From Rossellomorea marisflavi (lineage in GTDB: Bacteria > Bacillota > Bacilli > Bacillales > Bacillaceae_B): a stretch of 64,000 nucleotides of DNA. The position numbers and the translations under genes are program-made. The notes below the pieces were generated by a model that saw nothing but the letters and a program-made list of their open reading frames with translations, had not been told where the DNA came from and did no database searches. Location: contig NZ_CP047095.1 of NCBI RefSeq assembly GCF_009806575.1, positions 3,724,001-3,788,000 of the forward strand, read 5' to 3'. Each line of letters opens with the position of its first letter. Position 1 is the first letter of the stretch. This document shows positions 47,832 through 56,440 of this stretch, piece by piece.

Positions 47832-47857
47832 CCTGATCCCCCACTTTCACGCACAAT

Positions 47858-47871
47858 AGAAATCGCTTTCA
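47858..47871. promoter_or_regulatory. cre-like box of the galKETM operon
   Basis: Minus-strand TGAAAGCGATTTCT has one mismatch to the cre consensus and lies 27 bp before galK. Confidence 0.6.
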
Positions 47872-47912
47872 TTTAAATCATAAAGGAAGTCGGGTAAAAG
47901 CGTCAATTTATT

Positions 47913-47931
47913 TTAGTAAAACTTTTACTAA
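47913..47931. promoter_or_regulatory. Perfect palindrome, candidate GalR operator of galKETM
   Basis: TTAGTAAAACTTTTACTAA, 19 bp with 9-bp arms, 82 bp upstream of galK. Its half site recurs in the galactoside-operon promoter. No other feature in 47832-48054. Confidence 0.65.
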
Positions 47932-48054
47932 TCGAGTCTTTAGAACGATGACGGCGAATGGGGGAAGAAGAGAATAACGGCATCCGGAAATCAGGATACC
48001 CCTTCCTATTCAAACTATAAACAGAGCCTGGGACAAACGTGTTTCAGTCATAGT

Positions 48055-48104
48055 AAAACCCGAATTCACTTGCCTGCGATCAAGCAAGTGAATTCGGGCT
48101 TTTA
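48055..48104. terminator. Terminator of the AbgT gene; second copy of the repeated hairpin
   Basis: AAAACCCGAATTCACTTGC / GCAAGTGAATTCGGGCTTTT. Stem and flank (CATAGT) match the hairpin at 20647, but a T-A pair is replaced by C-G on both sides. Confidence 0.8.
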
Positions 48105-48111
48105 CTTTGTT

Positions 48112-49653
48112 TCATTTCAAGAATATCCCTGATCCAGGTCCAAGAGGTAATCCGAGATAATACCATAGGACAAAGAACAAGGCCCATGAGATGGCGAAGA
48201 AGATCGTATACGGAAGCATCACCGATATGAGTGAGCCGAGTCCGAGGTTCTTATCGTATTTCTTCGCCAAGGCGAGCAGGATGGCAAAGTAGGCGAACAT
48301 CGGTGTGATCGGGTTCGTGATGGAATCGCCGATCCGGTAGGCGAGCTGCGTCATGGCCGGGTCAAAGCCGAGGATCATGAACATCGGGACGAATACAGGT
48401 CCGAGGATGGCCCATTTCGCCGAAGCGCTTCCGATGAAAAGATTGAGGAAGGCCGTGATGGCGATGAATCCAAGGATGAGGGGCAGCCCTTCAAGTCCAA
48501 GGCCCTCGAGGACGCCCGCTCCTTTGATGGCAAGGATGACACCCAGGTTGCTCCAGTTGAAATAGGTAATGAACTGTGCCGAGAAGAAGGCGAGGACGAT
48601 ATACATCCCCATTGTCCCCATGGAGGTGGCCATCGCCTGTGCCACATCCTTATCGTTGCGCAGCTCTTTCGTGATGAAGCCGTAGACCACTGCCGGGAGG
48701 AGGAACAATCCCATTATCAGCGGTACAAGGGAGTTCATGAACGGGGAGATGATGATGGAACCATTCTCTCCCCTAAGGGCACCGTTTTCCGGCACGATCG
48801 TCCAGGCGACGAGTGCGAGGAACAGAAGCGTTGTGACTCCTGCCCACTTCAATCCCCTGGACTCGAGGGCCGACAGCTTGTCCATTTTCATCTGCGGTCC
48901 CGTATAGGCAGGCAGACGCGGTTCGACGATTCTTTCAGTCACCCATACGGCAACGGGAATGATGATGACGCAGGATGCCATGAGGAAGTACCAGTTCATG
49001 GCCGGATTTGCGACGAAATCCTTGTCGATGATTTGAGCCGATGACTCAGTGAAGCCGGCCAAAAGGGCATCAAGCATGTTGACGATGAGATTGGCACTGA
49101 AACCGCCCGCGACCGAAGCGTACGCAGCCACCATTCCGGCGATCGGGTGCCGCCCGACGCTTGCAAACACCATGGCAGCGATCGGAGGAAGCACGATGAA
49201 TCCGGCGTCCCCGGCGATATTGGCCAGGATTCCCGAGAAGACGATACTGATGGTGATCAGTTTAGGTGACGTGGAGTAGACAACCTTTTTCAAGAGCGCT
49301 GAAATGAGCCCGACTCCTTCTGCGACACCGACACCGATCATGGTAACTAGTACCACCCCGAGTGGCGGGAAATCGGCAAAGTTTTTGACCATATTGGTCA
49401 TCATCCGCTGCAATCCTTCTGCCGAAAGGAGGCTGACCACGGTGACTTTTTCACCCGTGGACGGATGGATTGCTCTCCAGCCCGCTGCAGAGCCTATGTA
49501 GGATACGATAATGACAATGAAGGCGAAGAGGATGAATAAGGTGACGGGATCGGGAAGCTTATTCCCCGTTTTCTCCACAACGTCCAGCATTTTTCCAAAC
49601 CAGTTCTTTTTTGTTCTGTTCATCTCCTGATTCGTCTTTCGAACCGATTCCAT
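48112..49653 (-). CDS. AbgT family transporter
   Basis: 513 aa, about 12 helices, family of p-aminobenzoyl-glutamate importers and sulfonamide exporters. KLPDPVTLFILFAFIVI at the first helix, GDAGFIVLPPIAAMVF (family GDAG motif), FIGSASAKWAILGPVFVPM and RIGDSITNPITPMFAYF are characteristic. Divergent from an M20 amidohydrolase, as abgT is near abgAB in E. coli, so uptake of an acyl- or aroyl-amino acid or dipeptide is likely. AGGAGTG site. Confidence 0.92.
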   Translation of the reverse strand: MESVRKTNQEMNRTKKNWFGKMLDVVEKTGNKLPDPVTLFILFAFIVIIVSYIGSAAGWRAIHPSTGEKVTVVSLLSAEGLQRMMTNMVKNFADFPPLGVVLVTMIGVGVAEGVGLISALLKKVVYSTSPKLITISIVFSGILANIAGDAGFIVLPPIAAMVFASVGRHPIAGMVAAYASVAGGFSANLIVNMLDALLAGFTESSAQIIDKDFVANPAMNWYFLMASCVIIIPVAVWVTERIVEPRLPAYTGPQMKMDKLSALESRGLKWAGVTTLLFLALVAWTIVPENGALRGENGSIIISPFMNSLVPLIMGLFLLPAVVYGFITKELRNDKDVAQAMATSMGTMGMYIVLAFFSAQFITYFNWSNLGVILAIKGAGVLEGLGLEGLPLILGFIAITAFLNLFIGSASAKWAILGPVFVPMFMILGFDPAMTQLAYRIGDSITNPITPMFAYFAILLALAKKYDKNLGLGSLISVMLPYTIFFAISWALFFVLWYYLGLPLGPGSGIFLK

Positions 49654-49674
49654 CTGATCACTCCTGTTGTTTTC

Positions 49675-49777
49675 TGAAAATTTGTATTACGACCGATTAT
49701 AAAGGAGTGAATGAAAATTGCCATGTGATATTCCACAAAATAGAAGCTTATTTTTTGTGTAATTATACAAATTTTCA
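49675..49777. promoter_or_regulatory. Split 12-bp inverted repeat between abgT and the M20 gene
   Basis: TGAAAATTTGTA (49675-49686) and its exact complement TACAAATTTTCA (49766-49777), 79 bp apart, one near each divergent gene. A plausible pair of binding sites for a regulator that loops or controls both promoters. A weak cre-like TGTAAACGATTAAA lies at 49780-49793. Confidence 0.5.
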
Positions 49778-49905
49778 TATTTAATCGTTTACATTCAAAC
49801 TTTTCCCTAATAATCCCCACAATCCTTGTAATTTTTGATATGATTTTACCTATTATTCAAACTATTTATACTATTTCACTCTACATAACGAAAAGGGGTT
49901 TTTTC

Positions 49906-51111
49906 ATGGAACAACTACTCAGTCAGCTTGAACAGCATGCACAGGAAATGATCTCGATTCGCCGTTATTTGCACGAACGTCCCGAACTCTCTTTCCAAGA
50001 AGTCCATACGCCTGAATACATCGCGAACTACCTGAGCGAGCTCGGTATCGAGGTGCGGACCGGCGTAGGCGGGAACGGTGTCGTCGGGAAGATCAAGGGC
50101 GGACTGCCGGGGAAGACGGTGGCCCTGCGAGCAGACTTCGATGCCCTCCCCCTTCACGATGAAAAGGATGTCCCGTACCGTTCTAAGATTGACGGCGCCA
50201 TGCACGCATGCGGCCATGACGCCCATACGGCAACCCTTCTGGTCGCAGCCAAAGTCCTCCAGCAGAACCGGGAGCACCTAAAGGGCGACGTTGTCCTGAT
50301 CCATCAATTCGGGGAAGAAATCGCCCCGGGCGGAGCCAAGCCCATGATCGAGGACGGCTGCCTGGACGGAGTGGATGCCATTTTCGGCACCCATTTATGG
50401 AGTACGATCCCTGTCGGGAAGATCGGCTACAATGCAGGTCCGATCATGGCGGCAGCTGATAAGTTCGAGGTGACCATCCAGGGTAAAGGTGGTCACGGTG
50501 CGTCTCCCCACGAGACCGTGGACAGCATCATGCTCGGCACGAACTACATCCAGTGGTTGCAGCAGATCGTAAGCAGGCGCATCAATCCATTGTCCCCGGC
50601 GGTCATCACCGTCGGTTCATTCCACGCAGGGGATGCATTCAATATCATTGCCGACAAAGCGTCCATTGTCGGAACGGTGCGGACATTCGATGAGGGTACC
50701 CAGGAATTCATCATCAAAGAGATGGAGACCTTCTTGAATGCCCTTTGCTCAGGCAGTGGCGCTTCGTACGAATTCAAGTACGATAAAGGATATCCGGCGG
50801 TCATCAATCATATAGCCGAAACGGCACACCTCGTTTCATGTGCGAAGGAGCTTTTCGGGGACGACGTATTCAAACTTGAACCGATGATGGGTGGGGAAGA
50901 CTTCTCCCACTATTTGAACGAGGTGCCTGGCACCTTCTTCTTCACAGGTGCCGGCAACCCCGAGAAGAATGCCATCTACCCGCATCATCACCCGAAGTTC
51001 GATATCGATGAGGATGCCATGATGAATGCAGCCAAGGTCCTTCTCAGCGCATCCGTTTCATACTTGGAGAAGGCGGCCTCCACTCCGGAAGCTGCAGTGA
51101 AAGAAAGCTGA
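49906..51111 (+). CDS. M20 family metallo-amidohydrolase
   Basis: 401-aa two-metal hydrolase of the hippurate hydrolase/N-acyl-amino-acid amidohydrolase group. Starts MEQLLSQLEQHAQEMISIRR then YLHERPELSFQE. Metal ligands in MHACGHDAHTATLL, FGEEIAPGG, the HLWSTIPVG region, and HHHPKFDIDED at the end; dimerisation domain about 185-295 (GKGGHGASPHETVDS). ATG at 49906 follows AAAAGGGG; upstream codons lack a ribosome site. Paired with the divergent AbgT transporter, it likely cleaves the imported N-acyl or aroyl compound. Confidence 0.9.
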   Translation: MEQLLSQLEQHAQEMISIRRYLHERPELSFQEVHTPEYIANYLSELGIEVRTGVGGNGVVGKIKGGLPGKTVALRADFDALPLHDEKDVPYRSKIDGAMHACGHDAHTATLLVAAKVLQQNREHLKGDVVLIHQFGEEIAPGGAKPMIEDGCLDGVDAIFGTHLWSTIPVGKIGYNAGPIMAAADKFEVTIQGKGGHGASPHETVDSIMLGTNYIQWLQQIVSRRINPLSPAVITVGSFHAGDAFNIIADKASIVGTVRTFDEGTQEFIIKEMETFLNALCSGSGASYEFKYDKGYPAVINHIAETAHLVSCAKELFGDDVFKLEPMMGGEDFSHYLNEVPGTFFFTGAGNPEKNAIYPHHHPKFDIDEDAMMNAAKVLLSASVSYLEKAASTPEAAVKES

Positions 51112-51123
51112 CGGATCCATATC

Positions 51124-51161
51124 AAAAAGGGGAGTGTGTCGATAGACACACTCCCCTTTTT
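51124..51161. terminator. Bidirectional terminator
   Basis: Perfect 17-bp stem AAAAAGGGGAGTGTGTC and its complement around GATA, between the M20 gene and the convergent DUF2922 gene. Confidence 0.92.
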
Positions 51162-51163
51162 GA

Positions 51164-51382
51164 TTACATCAGTTCGTAGTCAGTTACATTCCGTTCCACG
51201 ATGCGCGCTCCTTCGATGGAAACGAGCGATCCGCCTGAACTTCCGAAGACATCCTTTGCGATCAGATTCTCCATGGCGGCTTTCACCGCGTCCTGATCCA
51301 CCGGCTCTTTCGGCTCGATAACGGAGATCTTAGCCTGTTTGCCCATTTCGTTCTTGAAAATCAATTCCAATGTTTTTGCCAT
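51164..51382 (-). CDS. DUF2922 family protein
   Basis: 72 aa, starts MAKTLELIFKNEMGKQAKI and ends IVERNVTDYELM. Beta-rich, no catalytic motif. Small DUF2922 proteins occur beside DUF1659 proteins in Bacilli, as here; their function is unknown. GGAGGGG site. Second gene of a two-gene unit. Confidence 0.85.
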   Translation of the reverse strand: MAKTLELIFKNEMGKQAKISVIEPKEPVDQDAVKAAMENLIAKDVFGSSGGSLVSIEGARIVERNVTDYELM

Positions 51383-51418
51383 CCTTTTCCCCTCCCCTCT
51401 TCATGATAAGCACATGAA

Positions 51419-51637
51419 TTACGCGTTCACGTCGAATCGTTTGACCACTTCCACATTGGAAAGCGTCTTTTCCGAAAGACCCGCCACTGATTCAGCGGCG
51501 CTGTTGACATCATCTGCAGATGCGGTTCCGTTGATGTAGCTGTAGGACTTGTACTCGAAAACCGGCTTGCCATCACCATCAAGTCCTTCATAAAACTGGA
51601 ATCGGAGACGCGTATCCTTTAAGTCGATCGCTGCCAT
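51419..51637 (-). CDS. DUF1659 family protein
   Basis: 72 aa, starts MAAIDLKDTRLRFQFYEGL and ends LSNVEVVKRFDVNA. Partner of the DUF2922 protein, 36 bp apart. ATG at 51637 behind GAAGGGGGTG; a further upstream ATG lacks a site. Function unknown. Confidence 0.83.
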   Translation of the reverse strand: MAAIDLKDTRLRFQFYEGLDGDGKPVFEYKSYSYINGTASADDVNSAAESVAGLSEKTLSNVEVVKRFDVNA

Positions 51638-51677
51638 GTTTATCACCCCCTTCACCCTTTATATAGGATTCGGGAGC

Positions 51678-51708
51678 GTTTAGGGGTACCTGCCCCGTAA
51701 ACTTTTTT
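51678..51708 (+). terminator. Plus-strand terminator-like hairpin, no obvious gene
   Basis: GTTTAGGGG-TACCTG-CCCCGTAAAC followed by TTTTTT on the plus strand, while all neighbouring genes are on the minus strand. It could be an operator-like palindrome before the DUF1659 gene or end an antisense transcript. Confidence 0.4.
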
Positions 51709-51712
51709 CAAA

Positions 51713-51738
51713 CAAAAAAAGAACCGGCATCAGCCGGC
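51713..51738 (-). terminator. Terminator of the histidine kinase gene
   Basis: Minus-strand CCGGC-TGAT-GCCGG then TTC and seven T. Confidence 0.65.
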
Positions 51739-51741
51739 AGA

Positions 51742-52866
51742 TCATGGTTGAAAAACGGAGGATTCAACCGGTATGCGTATGATAAAAGTCGTCTTCTCGT
51801 CGGTGGAACGACAGGTGAGGGTGCCGTTATGCTTCTCCACAAGCTTTCTGCAAATGTAGAGACCGATGCCTGTACCAAGATCCTTCGTCGTGAAGAAAGG
51901 CTCGAAGATCGCTTCGATTCTCTCTTCCTCGATGCGGGGCCCGTTATTGCAGAACGTGACCACCACATCATCCTCTTTCATTTCGCAGCTCACATTGATA
52001 TGGCGATATCCTTGCACTTCCTGAAGCGCATCGATGGAGTTCATGATCAGATTCAGGAATACCTGTCTGATCTCATCCTTGTTCCCCACGATTGTTACAT
52101 CCGGGGAGCAGTGACTCTGAATGGACACATCTCCATCCAGGAGGGTCGGATAGAGAAACTCGATCAGTTCTTCAAGAAGGCTCATGAGGCTCATGCTTTC
52201 CTGCTTGCTTTCGATGAGCTCCTTACGGGAAACATGGAGAAACTGGGAGATGCGATAGTTCAATTGATCAAGCTCATGCTGCATGATATCCATGTATGGG
52301 AGCTCGGGATAGTCATTTTTCAAAAGCTTCATGAATCCGATGATGGAGGTCAGGGGATTCCTGAATTCATGGACAAAGCTTGAGCTCATCTGTCCAAGGA
52401 TGGTCAAACGCTCTTTATGGGTCTGGTCGATATAGAGCTCCTTTTCCTTCAGCACCTGATCCTTGATCTCCGTATACCGTCTCACCGCCAGATAGGAAAA
52501 ACGATCAAACAGCTCATTCACAAAGTCAAGCTTGGGCTGAAATCCACCATGCTCCATAAAGGAGTGATTCAACCATTTGATGATCGTGCTTTTCCCGATG
52601 TTGACGTTGTACACGAACTCACTGATGTTCACATCGGCATCGACACGCTCCTGGGCTGTCTTATTGGCAAGGAAGAGCATTTCCTCTTCCGTCAGTGGCC
52701 TTTCCACCGCGCGCACGACAAGGTGGAACATCCGCCTCGCATTTCGCTCAACCTCTTCCTTATGCTTATCTGTATCTGAAATCACGATGTCATCGAGCCA
52801 GTTCTGGATCATCTCATTTTCGTGCCGCTTCAAAAAATCTATCATCATTTCACTGGGACTAGTCAT
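51742..52866 (-). CDS. Soluble histidine kinase, sporulation-kinase-like
   Basis: 374 aa, no membrane segment. N-terminal HisK_N-type helical domain (about 1-135, MIDFLKRHENEMIQNWLDDI), a coiled linker, then the H-box SSFVHEFRNPLTSIIGFMK (His about 166), N-box FLNLIMNSIDAL, FCNNGP, F-box IFEPFFTTKDLGTGIGLY and G-box. HPxxx kinases with this N-terminus feed the sporulation phosphorelay in Bacillus; here that is inference. The frame starts at 52887, but AAGGAG at 52879-52884 favours ATG 52866, though the 12-base gap is long. No response regulator adjacent (orphan), as usual for Kin proteins. Confidence 0.85.
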   Translation of the reverse strand: MTSPSEMMIDFLKRHENEMIQNWLDDIVISDTDKHKEEVERNARRMFHLVVRAVERPLTEEEMLFLANKTAQERVDADVNISEFVYNVNIGKSTIIKWLNHSFMEHGGFQPKLDFVNELFDRFSYLAVRRYTEIKDQVLKEKELYIDQTHKERLTILGQMSSSFVHEFRNPLTSIIGFMKLLKNDYPELPYMDIMQHELDQLNYRISQFLHVSRKELIESKQESMSLMSLLEELIEFLYPTLLDGDVSIQSHCSPDVTIVGNKDEIRQVFLNLIMNSIDALQEVQGYRHINVSCEMKEDDVVVTFCNNGPRIEEERIEAIFEPFFTTKDLGTGIGLYICRKLVEKHNGTLTCRSTDEKTTFIIRIPVESSVFQP

Positions 52867-53064
52867 CTTTTGGTCAATCTCCTTCATTCAAACACGATAC
52901 TCACTAGTAATAACCCTATCATACCATTAATAAAGGCGGTAAACGGATGAGTTTGGTTTTTGGTGATACTTTCTTCTACTGTAAAAAGTGGAATTCCCCT
53001 TCCACCTGGCAGAATACTGTGTATTCCTCTGCTAGTCTCCTATTTCTATAGAATATTTCATTAT

Positions 53065-53295
53065 AAAGAACTAGTAAACGTATAATAAAACACAAAAAAC
53101 GACACTATATGACAAGGTTCTTTGCAAACTATTTCTTTACCTGATGAAAAATACCTGCTACTATAGTTCTTAATAAAGAACAAACCCTCTTATTCCTCAC
53201 TCTCACGTATGAATCTTGAAGCCACTATACTCTCACACCCCCATTCGAATATGAACGATCGGCCCATCAAAGTTTTTCTGTTCACTATTAAGAAC
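53065..53295. promoter_or_regulatory. Promoter of the exopolysaccharide operon with five SinR-type boxes
   Basis: Boxes matching or one base from GTTCTYT or its complement: AAAGAAC 53065-53071, GTTCTTT 53117-53123, GTTCTTA 53166-53172, AAAGAAC 53175-53181, TAAGAAC 53289-53295. The middle two form GTTCTTAATAAAGAAC. Promoter: -35 TTTACC (53136-53141), 17 bp, -10 TACTAT (53159-53164). The palindrome covers the expected start of transcription, ideal for a repressor. The rest of 52867-53300 has no gene. Confidence 0.7.
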
Positions 53296-53309
53296 TTGAG
53301 GTGATTTCG

Positions 53310-54131
53310 TTGAAGGTAATCATCGGTATTCTGTTCCTATCGCTTATCCTCTCTCTCACATCCGACGTGACACCGGAGCGCCACGTTGAAGTACAGACAG
53401 ACGAGCCCTTCCCTCTTACATTGCGGGATTCTCCCCCACGCCCCCATTCCCAAGAAGAGTGGACCATGATCTTTGAAGAAGAATTCAGCGGGGACGCATG
53501 GAGAGATAAATGGAACATCCAGGACTGGCCTTCCGACAAGAACGAGGAACTCCAGTATTATACGCCCGATAATGTCTCGACGAAGAACGGATACCTCGTC
53601 CTTTCCTCGAAGTCGGAGCGGTATAAAGGCAGACATTATACATCAGGGGCCGTGACCACGGAAGATTTGTTTGAATTCACGTACGGTAAAGTGGAAATAC
53701 GTGCAAAGCTCCCTACATCAAGGGGGGTATTCCCCGCCCTCTGGCTCGTGAACTCCGAAACCGGGGATTGGTTGCCGGAGATCGATGTAATGGAGAACAT
53801 CGGACAGGAACCGAACAACCTCTACTTCGTCCTTCACTGGAAAGATGATCAAGACGTTCAGAAGCGGGATTACCTCACCTATACAGGAAAGGAAGCCTTT
53901 TATGAACATTTCCATACGTACGGGATGATTTGGGAAAAAGACAGAGTCTCCTGGACGCTTGATGGAGAGGTAGTATTCGAAACCACCTCCTTCTCTCCGG
54001 ATCTTCCACTCTTTCTATATATGAATACCGCCATCGGCGGAACGTGGCCGGGGGATCCCGAGCCTGGGGATTTACAAGAAGAATTCCTGATCGACTATGT
54101 GCGGGTCTATCAACACCGCGGGGAGGAATGA
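53310..54131 (+). CDS. Secreted glycoside hydrolase family 16 (beta-glucanase-like)
   Basis: 273 aa. N-terminal signal or anchor MKVIIGILFLSLILSLTSDV, a short linker, then a GH16 jelly roll (about 50-270): IFEEEFSGDAWRDKWNIQDW, GAVTTEDLFEFTYGKVEIRAK, catalytic WLPEIDVMENIG (E-x-D-x-x-E), MNTAIGGTWPG, IDYVRVYQ. Hydrolyses beta-1,3 or mixed beta-glucans in relatives. Frame open from GTG 53301, but GAGGTG there is the ribosome site and TTG at 53310 the start. First gene of an operon with a glycosyltransferase and a deacetylase (4-bp overlap), so it may trim the polymer they make. Confidence 0.87.
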   Translation: MKVIIGILFLSLILSLTSDVTPERHVEVQTDEPFPLTLRDSPPRPHSQEEWTMIFEEEFSGDAWRDKWNIQDWPSDKNEELQYYTPDNVSTKNGYLVLSSKSERYKGRHYTSGAVTTEDLFEFTYGKVEIRAKLPTSRGVFPALWLVNSETGDWLPEIDVMENIGQEPNNLYFVLHWKDDQDVQKRDYLTYTGKEAFYEHFHTYGMIWEKDRVSWTLDGEVVFETTSFSPDLPLFLYMNTAIGGTWPGDPEPGDLQEEFLIDYVRVYQHRGEE

Positions 54132-54133
54132 AT

Positions 54134-55480
54134 ATGGTATTGCTCTTACTCACCTTCACACTTTTTATCGCCTTCGTCCTGTTTCAAACCGTCTATATCC
54201 TGATTCCACTGTTCAAGAATGAAAAGAAGAAACGGAGCCCCATTACAAGACAGCACTCCTTCTCCATCATCGTTCCCGCTTATAATGAAGAGAAGGTGAT
54301 CGAGAATTGCATTCAAGGATATTTGCATCAGGCCCATGGGGATGCAGAGCTCATCATCGTGAACGACGGGTCGACCGACGCCACCTTCGATGTCCTGAAG
54401 GAGCTGCTCGATCTACATCTTTACCATAGACCGTGTGAAGGCGGATTGGTTCATAAGGAGGTCATCAATGTCTTCCGTTCTTCCCTCCACCCCTCGATCT
54501 ATGTCCTAGATAAAGTGAACGGCGGGAAAGCCGATGCCCTGAATGCAGGCATAACTTTCAGCCGCAATGAGCTGGTGGTCACCCTGGATGCCGACAGCAT
54601 CCTCGGGGAAGATGCGTTAGTGGAGATGAACGCTGCCTTCCAGGATCACAGGGTCATCGCCTGCGGTGGAAACGTGCTGATCTCTCAGGCATTCTCAGGT
54701 GAGATGGGCCATTTGAAGCCAACATTTACGATCCCGAATGTGATCCGCTATCAGTTCCTCCAGTATCTGACCGCTTTCCTTCTCCACAAGCGGGTACAGG
54801 CAGCGGTCGGAGCCATCACGGTCATCGCAGGGGCTTTCGGCACGTTCCGCAGGGAAACCCTCTTCCACATACAAGGCTTCCGCAGTACGATCGGTGAAGA
54901 TATGGATATCACCCTCAAGCTTCACCGATGGATCGAAGAGAATGGCCGCAGTTCCCGGATTTCCTTCGTACCTTCCGCTGTCTGCTACACGGAATGCCCC
55001 GATACATTAAAGTCCATGTTCAAGCAGCGGGTCCGCTGGCAAAAGGCGTTCATCGACTGCCTGATTCACTACCGCTCCTCCTATTTCACCCGATTTTCCT
55101 GGAGATTCTCTCTTTTCTTCCTGGTCGACCAGTTCGTCATCGGTACGTTGAATGCTTTCACTGTGATCGCGGCACCTATCGTCTTCATCTTCCGCCATGA
55201 TGGGATGACGCTGTTCCTGTTCCTCGGGCTGACGGCCGTCATGCTCTTCATGTATCAAAGCATCACCACCATCTATATCAGCAGGCTTCACGGCATCCGG
55301 TTTTCCAAACGGGACATCATCCGGATCCTCTGCTTCCTCCCTGTGGAAATCGGCGTTTACCGGATGATCAATCTTGTCTTCGTCGTGTACGGCACCCTCT
55401 CCTACTTCCATCAGCCCCAGTCATGGGATAAGTTTGAACGGAGCGGTACGGTGGGCTGGAAGGGAGTGAAACGGGCATGA
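54134..55480 (+). CDS. Processive family 2 glycosyltransferase (PgaC/IcaA-like)
   Basis: 448 aa. N-terminal helix (about 2-22), cytoplasmic GT-A domain with VPAYNEEKVIENCI, VNDGSTD, KADALNAGI, DxD as TLDADSIL, GEDMDITLKLH and the processive motif QRVRWQKAF (Q-x-x-R-W). Four C-terminal helices (about 315-420). This layout makes beta-1,6-poly-N-acetylglucosamine or a related polymer and pushes it through the membrane. The ATG at 54128 touches GGAGG; ATG 54134, seven bases on, is the better start. Overlaps the deacetylase gene by 4 bp. Confidence 0.9.
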   Translation: MVLLLLTFTLFIAFVLFQTVYILIPLFKNEKKKRSPITRQHSFSIIVPAYNEEKVIENCIQGYLHQAHGDAELIIVNDGSTDATFDVLKELLDLHLYHRPCEGGLVHKEVINVFRSSLHPSIYVLDKVNGGKADALNAGITFSRNELVVTLDADSILGEDALVEMNAAFQDHRVIACGGNVLISQAFSGEMGHLKPTFTIPNVIRYQFLQYLTAFLLHKRVQAAVGAITVIAGAFGTFRRETLFHIQGFRSTIGEDMDITLKLHRWIEENGRSSRISFVPSAVCYTECPDTLKSMFKQRVRWQKAFIDCLIHYRSSYFTRFSWRFSLFFLVDQFVIGTLNAFTVIAAPIVFIFRHDGMTLFLFLGLTAVMLFMYQSITTIYISRLHGIRFSKRDIIRILCFLPVEIGVYRMINLVFVVYGTLSYFHQPQSWDKFERSGTVGWKGVKRA

Positions 55481-56405
55481 TTCTGAAGAGCCTTTTTGCA
55501 TCCGGTTTCCTCGCCCTTCTTTTCAGCATCTTCGCAGGCATCTTCCTGTATCTCACCGAGCTTCACCTCCCTGAGCATGCCACCACTGCCTCGGCAGACA
55601 GCAACATCGAGATCGATTCCTGTGCGAAGGAGCCAAGGAGGTTCAACGCGAGCACGAGACATGACGGTACGGTCCCGATCCTCACCTATCATCGCATCGT
55701 GGATGAGAGCGACCTCTCTTCCCGGCACATGGTCGATGGAAGGGTGAACCAGATGATTGTCACAAAGGAGGAATTCAAGAAACAGATCGCGTTTTTGAAA
55801 GAAGAAGGGTTCACCTCCCTCACCCTTCCCGAGCTCCATGAATTCCTTATAAACAAACAGGAGATTCCGAAGAAAAGCGTGGTCATCACCTTCGACGACG
55901 GGTATAAGGACAACGTAATCGAAGCATATCCGATCTTGAAGAAGTACGGATTTCAAGCTGCGAGCTTCCTGATCGCAGGTATGATCACTGCGGAAGATCG
56001 TCCCTTCACCCCGAGTACGTACAGTACGCGACCACGGAAGAACTTGCCTCCGCCTGTAGCGTCTTTTCCTATTACAGTCACACATTTGACTTCCATCACC
56101 GGAAAGGGTCTTCCACGAAGGATGAAAAAAGCTTTTTGATCACGGAAGAAGCAGGCGCCATCAGGAAAGATGTTGCGAAAAGCATCGGGGTCCTGAAGGG
56201 GGAAAGCCTTGCTTTTGCTTATCCTTACGGGGAGTATTCACCCAAGTCAATCAGGATCCTGAATGAACTCGGCATCGACATGGCTTTCACAACGGAAGAA
56301 CGTGACGCTTCTCAAGACGATCATCTCTATGAGCTCCCGCGGCATTCGATCTTTCACGATACCACCATGACCCGATTCCAATCCATCTTCAGGCCCCATC
56401 ATTGA
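55477..56405 (+). CDS. Polysaccharide deacetylase (IcaB/PgaB-like), frameshifted
   Basis: Secreted or membrane-anchored NodB-type enzyme that would partly de-N-acetylate the exopolysaccharide. N-terminal anchor (about 5-27), then VPILTYHRI, VITFDDGYKDN and AASFLIAGMI. As written the frame leaves register at about 56012 and ends at 56139, while a second frame from about 56010 runs to 56405. Adding one C to the four-C run in TTCACCCCGAG restores EYVQYATTEELASA, the metal motif SHTFDFHH, FAYPYGEYSPKS and a 309-aa protein. The restored motif shows the downstream frame is real; the break is one base in a homopolymer, probably a sequencing error. Confidence 0.85.
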
Positions 56406-56440
56406 AAAAAGCCGTCCCGGAATGATCGGGACGGCTTTCA
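56405..56440. terminator. Bidirectional terminator
   Basis: 12-bp perfect stem AAAGCCGTCCCG / CGGGACGGCTTT between the exopolysaccharide operon (+) and the GGDEF-EAL gene (-). Confidence 0.9.
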
